From NCBI GenBank assembly GCA_021826255.1, contig JAKBAZ010000025.1:1-11672 (forward strand): a DNA stretch of 11,672 bases. Direction: 5' to 3'. Each line of letters starts with the position of its first letter. The first letter of the stretch is position 1. The DNA is from Actinomycetes bacterium (GTDB lineage: Bacteria > Actinomycetota > Acidimicrobiia > Acidimicrobiales > RAAP-2). A program made the position numbers and the translations under genes. Positions 7,435 to 11,672 of the stretch are shown piece by piece. Under the pieces are notes generated by a model. The model was not told the DNA's origin and ran no database searches. It saw nothing but the letters and a program-made list of their open reading frames with translations.

Positions 7435-7743
7435 ATGTACGCCGTGATTCGAGTAGGCAGTTCCCAAGAGCGCGTGACCGAGGGCCAGGTGGTCCGCGTG
7501 GACCTGCGCCCGGAGCCCACGGGTTCCGTTATTGAGTTCGACCCCGTGCTGGTCGTAGACGGCGACGCCGTCAAGGCCGGCGAGGCCTTGAAGGGCGCGA
7601 AGGTCACCGCGACACTGGTCGGGGAGGAGAAGGGTCCGAAGATTCGGGGCCTCACCTACAAGGCCAAGGCTATTCAGCGTCGTCGTTGGGGCCACCGTCA
7701 GAAGTACTCCACCGTCGAGATCACGAAGATTTCAGCGAAGTAG
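7435..7743 (+). CDS. rplU: 50S ribosomal protein L21 (bL21)
   Basis: bL21 is a structural protein of the large subunit that binds 23S rRNA. The 102-residue product is of normal length. It begins MYAVIRVGSSQERVTEGQVV (family start MYAVI..GGKQ.(R/K)V..G). The C-terminal hallmark GPKIRGLTYKAKAIQRRRWG then HRQKYS carries the basic RNA-binding stretch (usual KRRK.Y(R/K)...GHRQ). The usual GGKQ is replaced by GSSQ, a small deviation. The ATG has no Shine-Dalgarno, and a TAGACT box lies 9 nt upstream. rpmA follows after 27 nt, the near-universal rplU-rpmA pair. Confidence 0.96.
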   Translation: MYAVIRVGSSQERVTEGQVVRVDLRPEPTGSVIEFDPVLVVDGDAVKAGEALKGAKVTATLVGEEKGPKIRGLTYKAKAIQRRRWGHRQKYSTVEITKISAK

Positions 7744-7770
7744 TCGAGTAGTAAGAGTTCGGAGGAAGAG

Positions 7771-8025
7771 ATGTCGAAGACTAAAGGTGGCGGTTCTACT
7801 CGCAACGGTCGTGACTCGCAGGCTCAGCGCCTCGGGGTCAAGGCTTTCGACGGAACGGCCGTGAAGACCGGTTCTATCCTGGTGCGCCAGCGGGGCACCC
7901 AGTTTCACCCGGGGCGAAACGTGGGTATCGGTAAGGACGACACCTTGTTCGCCCTGAGCGACGGAACGGTGAAGTTCGGATTTCGTGCGGGTCGCAAGCT
8001 CGTCGACATTCTGGTCAACGACTAA
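7771..8025 (+). CDS. rpmA: 50S ribosomal protein L27 (bL27)
   Basis: bL27 reaches towards the peptidyl-transferase centre through its N-terminal tail. The 84-residue product starts MSKTKGGGSTRNGRDSQAQR. It has GVKAFDGTAVKTGSILVRQR followed by GTQFHPGRNVGIGKDDTLFA, the family's diagnostic region. The N-terminus begins directly with the Lys/Gly-rich tail and has no cleavable extension of the Firmicutes type. The start is ATG with a strong GGAGG 5 nt upstream (7761-7765). obg, the usual next gene in this block, is absent; a terminator follows instead. Confidence 0.97.
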   Translation: MSKTKGGGSTRNGRDSQAQRLGVKAFDGTAVKTGSILVRQRGTQFHPGRNVGIGKDDTLFALSDGTVKFGFRAGRKLVDILVND

Positions 8026-8043
8026 CCCTCTCGTTTCATACAC

Positions 8044-8077
8044 AAAAAACCCCCGGGCTCTCGCCCGGGGGTTTTTT
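8044..8077. terminator. Bidirectional rho-independent terminator between rpmA and HU
   Basis: A perfect 15-bp inverted repeat: six A, CCCCCGGGC, a TCTC loop, GCCCGGGGG and six T. The stem is flanked by a T-run on each strand, so it can end transcription of rpmA (plus) and of the convergent HU gene (minus). It lies 18 nt after the rpmA stop and 28 nt from the HU stop. Confidence 0.95.
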
Positions 8078-8105
8078 CTTGACGGGCTCACTACGCCCGA
8101 AGGGC

Positions 8106-8381
8106 CTAACCCTTAACGTGCTTCTTGAAGGTCGAACCAATCGAGACCTTCGGGGCGCGAGCGGCGGGAACCTTGATGGCCTCGCCCGTCTGCGGGTTGC
8201 GGGCAGTGCGCGCCTTGCGCTCGACGCGCTCGAAGGACAAGAAACCCGACAGGACGATCTTTTCGCCCTTGGCGACGTTGCTCACCACGACGTTTTCGAA
8301 CGCACTGAGGAAATCGGACGCAGCGGTCTTCGTGCTGTCGGTCGCGGCCGCGATTGCATCTACCAACTCGGACTTGTTCAC
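8106..8381 (-). CDS. hup: HU family DNA-binding protein
   Basis: HU is a nucleoid-associated dimer that bends DNA without strong sequence preference. The 91-residue product starts MNKSELVDAIAAATDSTKTA and contains GEKIVLSGFLSFERVERKAR, TARNPQTGEAIKVPA and APKVSIGSTFKKHVKG. These are the HU signature (arm motif G.(N)P.TGE) and C-terminal helix. There is no Lys/Ala/Pro-rich C-terminal tail of the kind fused to mycobacterial and many Streptomyces HU proteins. The start is GTG (complement of 8379-8381) with AAGGAG 7 nt upstream. It is divergent from the aminotransferase and convergent with rpmA. Which HU paralogue it corresponds to cannot be told, so the symbol is generic. Confidence 0.96.
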   Translation of the reverse strand: MNKSELVDAIAAATDSTKTAASDFLSAFENVVVSNVAKGEKIVLSGFLSFERVERKARTARNPQTGEAIKVPAARAPKVSIGSTFKKHVKG

Positions 8382-8414
8382 CGTAGGACTCCTTGTGTTG
8401 TGGGGTGAAGGCTC

Positions 8415-8429
8415 CGGGGGAAATCCCCG
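8415..8429 (-). other. GC-rich hairpin in the HU leader
   Basis: CGGGG 8415-8419 and CCCCG 8425-8429 can pair over a 5-nt loop. The element lies about 33 nt upstream of the HU start codon, in the likely 5' leader. It could be a transcript-stabilising hairpin or a protein site. Such short GC stems also arise by chance in this base composition. Confidence 0.3.
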
Positions 8430-8577
8430 AAACCGGTAGCCATCTTTACCGTCCCGAGGGCCTCGCGCGGGTATTTCCGGCCATTTTTAGCCACTTTTCG
8501 AGTGTCCGCTTCTTATAAGTCCTGATGAAGTCCCGTTTCTCTTCGAAAGTATCTCCGTGTTCGCTGGGGAACACTCC

Positions 8578-8583
8578 TACACT
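8578..8583 (+). promoter_or_regulatory. Putative -10 box (TACACT) for a leaderless aminotransferase transcript
   Basis: TACACT fits TANNNT and is 6 nt before ATG 8590, the same geometry as at ndk. No usable Shine-Dalgarno is present: the only purine run, GGGG 8584-8587, is 2 nt from the ATG. This decides for ATG 8590 over the upstream in-frame GTG 8557. Confidence 0.5.
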
Positions 8584-8589
8584 GGGGTC

Positions 8590-9957
8590 ATGACAGAGTG
8601 GTCTCGAACTCGTTTGCGTGGTCTCCTTGAGCAAGAAAAGGCTCTTTATCAGGAGAGAAACCCCCGTTCTCTGGAGCAGTACCGCCGATCCGATCACTTG
8701 TTCGCCCGGGTCCCCATGACCTGGATGAGCAAGTGGGCCGGGGGATTCCCCCTCGTCTTTCGCGAAGCTCACGGAGCGACGCTGATGGACCTCGACGGAC
8801 ACGAGGTGGTCGATTTCGCCCTCGGTGATACGGGGGCGATGGCCGGGCACTCGCCTGAACCACTCGCTCGGGCTCTCAACGAGCGAGTGGGACGCCTCGG
8901 TGGCGTCACGACCATGTTGCCGAGCGAAGACGCCGAGTGGGTGGCGGCCGAGATGTCTCGTCGCTTCGGTCTGACGCAGTGGTCCTTCACGCTGTCGGCC
9001 ACGGACGCCAATCGGTGGTTGCTCAGACTGGTTCGGCTCGTCACGGGCCGGCCGAAGATTCTGGTGTTCTCGTACAGCTACCACGGCAGCGTGGACGAGA
9101 GTTTCGTTGTCGTGGGTCCCGACGGCACCGCTCGCCCTCGTCCCGGACTCGTCGGACCCGCGTTCGATCCGACGACGACGACGAGAGTGGTCGAGTTCAA
9201 CGACCTCGCCGGGGTGGAGGCTGCGCTCTCGCACGGCGACGTGGCGGCGGTTCTCACCGAGCCCGCCCTCACCAACATCGGTATGGTGCTGCCCGAGCCA
9301 GGTTTTCTCGAGGGCGTTCGGGCCCTCTGCGACGCGACCGGGACTCTACTCATTCTCGATGAGACCCACACGATTTCAGCGGGACCCGGTGGGGCGACTC
9401 GGCGCTTTGGTCTGCGCCCCGACGCCTTGACCATCGGTAAGTCCCTTGGCGGTGGCGTACCCTGCGGCGCCTACGGACTCTCCGCCGAATTGGCCGAACG
9501 GGTTCTCGCAGCGGTGGGGTCGGAGGCGGACATCGTGGACGTGGGAGGAGTGGGCGGAACCCTCGCGGGAAACGCTCTCAGTCTCGCCGCGATGCGGGCG
9601 GTACTGGGTGAGGTGTTGACTGACGAGGTGTTCGGCCCGATGGAACAGCTCGCCACCCAGTTCGCCGAAGGAGTTCGTGCGGCGGTCGCTGAAAGGGGTC
9701 TTAAGTGGAGCGTGACCCAACTGGGCGCGCGATGCGAGTACCGGTTTCAGGCGCCGGCTCCTCGAAACGGTGGTGAGTCGGTCGCGAGCGCGGACGGTGA
9801 CCTCGAGGATTATCTCCACCTCTTTGGTCTCAACCGTGGTGTCATGATCACCCCATTTCACAACATGGCTCTCATGTGCCCGGCCACTACCTCTGATCAC
9901 GTGAAGAAGCACCAGACAGTCTTCGAAGAGGCGCTGGACCACCTTCTCGAGGCGTAG
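8590..9957 (+). CDS. Class III PLP-dependent aminotransferase, glutamate-1-semialdehyde-aminotransferase-like
   Basis: This is a 455-residue cytoplasmic PLP enzyme of the class III (acetylornithine/GSA aminotransferase) fold. The N-terminal part has LMDLDGHEVVDFALGDTGAM followed by AGHSP, and YSYHGSVDE is the Y-HG segment that stacks on PLP. The cofactor Asp lies in LILDETHTISAG (Asp257), and the Schiff-base lysine is in TIGKSLGGGVPCGAYG (Lys284). It resembles the HemL group but has SATDAN where SGTEAN is usual and DETHT where DEV.(T)GFR is usual. It is therefore likely a HemL-like subfamily with another substrate and not the haem-pathway enzyme itself (inference). The start at ATG 8590 is supported by a leaderless promoter. 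The gene stands alone, divergent from HU, with no recognisable pathway partner. Confidence 0.85.
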   Translation: MTEWSRTRLRGLLEQEKALYQERNPRSLEQYRRSDHLFARVPMTWMSKWAGGFPLVFREAHGATLMDLDGHEVVDFALGDTGAMAGHSPEPLARALNERVGRLGGVTTMLPSEDAEWVAAEMSRRFGLTQWSFTLSATDANRWLLRLVRLVTGRPKILVFSYSYHGSVDESFVVVGPDGTARPRPGLVGPAFDPTTTTRVVEFNDLAGVEAALSHGDVAAVLTEPALTNIGMVLPEPGFLEGVRALCDATGTLLILDETHTISAGPGGATRRFGLRPDALTIGKSLGGGVPCGAYGLSAELAERVLAAVGSEADIVDVGGVGGTLAGNALSLAAMRAVLGEVLTDEVFGPMEQLATQFAEGVRAAVAERGLKWSVTQLGARCEYRFQAPAPRNGGESVASADGDLEDYLHLFGLNRGVMITPFHNMALMCPATTSDHVKKHQTVFEEALDHLLEA

Positions 9958-10275
9958 TTCGAACCGTTCTCTTCATGGCGCCCGGGGTTTATATCTCCGC
10001 GCAGATTCCACTGCTGCTTTCGTGGCGACGTCTGGTTGGCGAATGATGAACGAGAAGCGGTCGTTGTGAGACGAGTTAAGTCGCTCGTTCGAAAGAATTC
10101 GTTTGAGAGTCGTTCGTCATGTGATGACCACCACTAAGCGTGGATGCGACATCGTTCCTTGCAAAGATCGACGAGTGAATGGGGAAATGATTTGAGGTGA
10201 CTGAACGGTCACGCACGGTTCATCTCGAGAGCGGAAGAGATCTCATTGAGCGAATTCCCTTCACGCATCGCCACT
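9958..10275. other. Intergenic region after the aminotransferase, no gene seen
   Basis: These 318 nt are visibly less GC-rich than the block before and hold no credible coding frame on either strand. Weak structures are present. GTGAC 10197-10201 pairs with GTCAC 10208-10212, and TGAAC 10202-10206 with GTTCA 10218-10222, as interlocking inverted repeats. A long-range imperfect pair lies at 10043-10053 with 10110-10120. No clear terminator with a T-run was found for the aminotransferase. It marks the border between the conserved block and the accessory module. Confidence 0.5.
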
Positions 10276-10311
10276 CCCCTCAATGCCCGATCTGCCTTAG
10301 TGACATTATGA

Positions 10312-10340
10312 TTGACAGCCCTCTCACCAGGCTCTAGGTT
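10312..10340 (+). promoter_or_regulatory. Sigma-70-type promoter of cassette copy 1
   Basis: TTGACA (10312-10317), a 17-nt spacer and TAGGTT (10335-10340). The -35 box is a perfect consensus match and the spacer optimal. The whole box set is conserved unchanged in copy 2. Transcription should start near 10347, giving a leader of about 43 nt before GTG 10390. Confidence 0.8.
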
Positions 10341-10353
10341 GAGCCTCACCATG

Positions 10354-10374
10354 GGTTCAAGAGACACTTGGGCC
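10354..10374 (+). promoter_or_regulatory. Leader hairpin abutting the Shine-Dalgarno, copy 1
   Basis: 10354-10361 pairs with 10367-10374 (8 bp including two G-U) around an AGACA loop. It starts about 7 nt from the predicted transcript 5' end and ends exactly where the purine-rich AGAGGGGGGGG ribosome site begins. The homologous hairpin in copy 2 has compensatory base changes, which supports a real RNA structure. Confidence 0.55.
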
Positions 10375-10399
10375 AGAGGGGGGGGTCTCGTGCGACAGG

Positions 10400-10837
10400 T
10401 TGCTCTCACACTCTCGAGAAGGGCGATGGCTCTTCTCGCGGGGGGGGGTCTTAATCCTTTCTAGCGCTCTCGTCGCCACTCCGGCGGGTGCGTCGAGCGT
10501 CGCTGTCAGCGGGATCCAACCGCAGATGATTCTCTGCGGTTACGGGAACTGTCAACCAACGACGTGGACCAGAGAAGTGCAAGTCCAAGTGCCCAACACG
10601 CCTCCCCTTGTTCCTGGAACTCATTCAGTGTGGGTGAGGGAAACCATTTCGGGTGTGGCTTACGCCACGGGAGTCGTTGTTAAGGGTTGCGCTATAGGGG
10701 TCGTTGGAGGCTACATCGTCGCTGACATGACAGCCCCTGAGGAGGCCAGCATCAACATTTCCGGGGATTATTACCTGGCGTGGTGCGTGGCTGGAGCGTT
10801 TACATCATTGCTGAATAAATTGGACTGGAGTTTCTAA
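10400..10837 (+). CDS. Small secreted protein with signal peptide interrupted by a G9 tract (frame uncertain)
   Basis: I do not recognise the family. As sequenced, the long frame can only be opened from TTG 10400 (145 residues). It encodes a hydrophobic segment VLILSSALVATPAGA ending in a signal-peptidase-like AGA-S site (about residue 31). The mature part has about 114 residues, four cysteines (46, 51, 97, 129), a Val/Thr-rich middle (TREVQVQVPNTPPLVPG), and a Gly/Val-rich hydrophobic stretch (about 91-108). The best start is GTG 10390, which has a purine-rich ribosome site 4 nt upstream. From there the frame reads MRQVALTLSRRAMALLAGGG and stops at TAG 10462-10464, because the run of nine G (10440-10448) puts it out of phase. 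One G fewer would join that N-terminus to the rest as a classic signal peptide. TAA overlaps the next start (TAATG). Confidence 0.6.
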   Translation: MLSHSREGRWLFSRGGVLILSSALVATPAGASSVAVSGIQPQMILCGYGNCQPTTWTREVQVQVPNTPPLVPGTHSVWVRETISGVAYATGVVVKGCAIGVVGGYIVADMTAPEEASINISGDYYLAWCVAGAFTSLLNKLDWSF

Positions 10838-11094
10838 TGAAGTGGTCGCGCAGGACCGTCGTGTTCTGGTGGACGGTTCCAATACGGTCAGGGATATTCT
10901 TTTGGTTGTTGCCCGTGGTCGTCAATGTTGCTCGCAACGACGAACACTTAGCGTGGTTTGATCTTCTTCACGGATTCTCCTGGCATTCTTCATCGGGATC
11001 AGGAACAAATTTTTTATGGGGATTCATTACTGGTGGACTCGTCTCTCTTTACGCGCTGTACGACCATCGGAAACGCCAGCGCCTTCAGAAATAG
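10837..11094 (+). CDS. Small two-TM membrane protein, coupled to the secreted protein
   Basis: The family is unknown to me. The 85-residue product starts MKWSRRTVVFWW. It has two predicted membrane segments, at about residues 8-29 (Trp/Phe/Val-rich, with Arg17 inside) and 59-75. A polar, Ser/Gly-rich outer loop of about 29 residues joins them, and the basic C-terminus is HRKRQRLQK. The positive-inside rule puts both ends in the cytoplasm. ATG 10837 overlaps the previous stop by one base (TAATG), with GGAG 6 nt upstream (10827-10830), so it is almost surely co-translated with the secreted protein. A small secreted product plus a small membrane partner could be a toxin/immunity or a secreted-factor/anchor pair; this is a guess from architecture only. 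Confidence 0.7.
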   Translation: MKWSRRTVVFWWTVPIRSGIFFWLLPVVVNVARNDEHLAWFDLLHGFSWHSSSGSGTNFLWGFITGGLVSLYALYDHRKRQRLQK

Positions 11095-11097
11095 TGA

Positions 11098-11130
11098 AGA
11101 CCGCAACCCTTCCGGGGGCGGTGTCTTTTC
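11098..11130 (+). terminator. Possible rho-independent terminator after the two-gene unit
   Basis: AGACCGC (11098-11104) can pair with GCGG..TCT (11118-11126, 2-nt bulge) over a C/G-rich loop, followed by TTTT. It lies right after the stop of the two-TM protein gene. The bulge and short T-run make it a weak candidate. Confidence 0.35.
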
Positions 11131-11307
11131 TGCGGTGGAAAAGTGAAACGGGCGTAGTCTCCTTGTCAAGCCTGACGAGCGGTATACCTAATTGGTGAAG
11201 GCGGGTAGTCACGTAAGGATCGTCGTCTCCATCGTAAGGATTTCGTCGAGGAAAACCTCCTTCTCGTTGCGCCCCTCAATGCTCGATCTGCCTTAGTGTC
11301 ATTATGA

Positions 11308-11336
11308 TTGACAGCCCTCTCACCAGGCTCTAGGTT
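11308..11336 (+). promoter_or_regulatory. Sigma-70-type promoter of cassette copy 2
   Basis: TTGACA (11308-11313), a 17-nt spacer and TAGGTT (11331-11336), identical to copy 1 including the whole spacer. Expected transcript start is near 11343. Confidence 0.8.
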
Positions 11337-11350
11337 GAGCCACACCACGG

Positions 11351-11369
11351 ACTCGAGAGACTCTCGGGT
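11351..11369 (+). promoter_or_regulatory. Leader hairpin abutting the Shine-Dalgarno, copy 2
   Basis: 11351-11357 pairs with 11363-11369 (7 bp with one G-U) around an AGACT loop. It ends one base before the ribosome site AGGGAGG (11371-11377), which is 5 nt from GTG 11383. Compared with copy 1, A-U becomes G-C and G-C becomes A-U on both arms. Confidence 0.55.
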
Positions 11370-11392
11370 GAGGGAGGTTCTCGTGCGACAGG

Positions 11393-11672
11393 TTGCTCTC
11401 ACACTCTCGAGAAGGGCGATGGCTCTTCTCGCGGGGGGGGGTCTTAATACTTTCTAGCGCTCTCGTCGCGGCTCCGGCGGGTGCGTCGGGGGATCTCAGT
11501 TCTCAAGACACCCTGAACGCCCTCAGTGCGGCCGGGGCCTTTGACGGGGCTCTCTCGTCCGCCACTCACCAGGACGGATCGACGAGTTCCACCCTGTCGA
11601 GTGGTGAGACGGTGTCACTTCCCTCAACGGGTGCGGGAGCCTTACGCGTGAGTGACGGGTCGAACCAGGTGG
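11393..11672 (+). CDS. Secreted Ser/Thr/Gly-rich protein, partial, same G9-interrupted signal peptide
   Basis: The frame runs off the window end; about 93 codons are visible. As sequenced it is open from TTG 11393. The segment VLILSSALVAAPAGAS is the h- and c-region of a signal peptide nearly identical to copy 1. The mature part begins near GDLSSQDTLNALSAAGAFDG and continues with a low-complexity Ser/Thr/Gly stretch, without cysteine, unlike the product of copy 1. No family is recognised; it could be the start of a larger surface or extracellular protein. The Shine-Dalgarno AGGGAGG is ideally placed for GTG 11383 and too far (15 nt) from TTG 11393. From GTG the frame is MRQVALTLSRRAMALLAGGG and stops at TAG 11455-11457, because of the nine-G run (11433-11441). 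The locus thus appears out of frame as sequenced unless one G is lost. Confidence 0.55.
   Translation, partial: MLSHSREGRWLFSRGGVLILSSALVAAPAGASGDLSSQDTLNALSAAGAFDGALSSATHQDGSTSSTLSSGETVSLPSTGAGALRVSDGSNQV

Larger units (their letters stand above)
10276..10495 (+). repeat. Duplicated promoter/signal-peptide module, copy 1
   Basis: This segment matches 11272-11488. The first about 70 nt (promoter part) differ at two positions and the last 106 nt (10390-10495, start codon and signal peptide) at three. The 49-nt leader between -10 box and GTG is diverged and 3 nt longer than in copy 2. Sequence similarity stops just after the predicted signal-peptide cleavage site, where the two genes become unrelated. 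Confidence 0.95.
11272..11488 (+). repeat. Duplicated promoter/signal-peptide module, copy 2
   Basis: Direct repeat of 10276-10495, in the same orientation and 996 nt downstream. It has the same promoter boxes, the same GTG start segment and the same nine-G run (11433-11441). The substitutions after the G run (one Ile codon ATC to ATA, and GCC ACT to GCG GCT) are mostly third-position or conservative in the VLILSSALVA frame. That frame therefore appears to be the selected one. Confidence 0.95.

Noticed and set aside
8044..8077. Palindrome as a possible attachment or replication site
   Set aside because: A GC stem with A/T runs on both sides between two convergent genes is fully explained as a bidirectional terminator.
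8446..9234. Minus-strand frame of 262 codons overlapping the aminotransferase
   Set aside because: Composition is Arg/Glu/His-rich shadow type, and it covers the conserved aminotransferase sequence. A high-GC genome gives long antisense frames.
10209..11402. Two minus-strand frames (10209-10409 and 11166-11402) with similar peptides, including NLEPGERAVNHN and TKADRALRG
   Set aside because: They lie antisense to the duplicated promoter/signal module, so their similarity follows from the DNA repeat. They run through a consensus promoter, differ by a Val/Asp change, diverge outside the repeat, and match no family known to me.
10276..11488. Insertion sequence or transposon flanked by direct repeats
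   Set aside because: No transposase or integrase is present, and the repeats lack inverted ends; they contain promoters and signal peptides in coding register, which fits a gene-cassette duplication better.
1..11672. CRISPR array, tRNA or rRNA genes
   Set aside because: No regularly spaced short repeats, no cloverleaf-like segment and no rRNA sequence were seen on reading the window.

Overview
The window looks like a piece of a high-GC actinobacterial chromosome. The order folC - ndk - mreB - mreC - mreD - PBP2 - RNase E/G - rplU - rpmA is the conserved actinobacterial block (the same backbone as in Streptomyces). The marked compactness, the frequent GTG starts and the small genes would fit an Acidimicrobiia-type lineage. 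That finer placement is inference, because no rRNA gene is present.

Layout: 1-519 is the C-terminal part of folC. 529-948 is ndk. 1018-5533 is a tightly packed cell-elongation operon (mreB, mreC, mreD, mrdA/PBP2) with stop/start overlaps of 4 nt at its last two junctions. 5534-5799 is a long untranslated leader with hairpins and a possible 27-codon upstream ORF. 5800-7422 is a compact RNase E/G, followed by the ribosomal proteins bL21 and bL27. A perfect bidirectional terminator at 8044-8077 separates bL27 from the convergent HU gene (8106-8381, minus). A PLP-dependent class III aminotransferase (8590-9957) is divergent from HU. rodA and obg, the usual partners of this block, are absent from their expected positions.

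From 9958 the character changes. Sequence is sparsely coding, less GC-rich, and holds a duplicated module of about 220 bp (10276-10495 and 11272-11488). Each copy carries a consensus sigma-70-type promoter (TTGACA - 17 nt - TAGGTT), a short leader with a covarying hairpin, a Shine-Dalgarno, a GTG start and a signal-peptide coding segment. A run of nine G interrupts the signal peptide in both copies. Read from the GTG that has the ribosome site, both copies go out of frame at the G run; losing one G would restore a textbook signal peptide. After the signal peptide the two copies carry unrelated mature proteins: a small four-cysteine protein coupled to a two-TM membrane protein in copy 1, and a Ser/Thr/Gly-rich secreted protein cut by the window end in copy 2.

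The most interesting hypothesis is therefore a modular, possibly phase-variable secretion cassette in which one promoter/signal-peptide module is attached to different exported products. The main alternatives are a homopolymer sequencing error and use of a weak TTG start in the other frame. The housekeeping part shows a second theme: several genes lacking a Shine-Dalgarno (ndk, bL21, the aminotransferase) have a TANNNT -10 box 6-9 nt before the start codon. Two of these boxes overlap the stop codon of the gene before, which suggests leaderless transcription.
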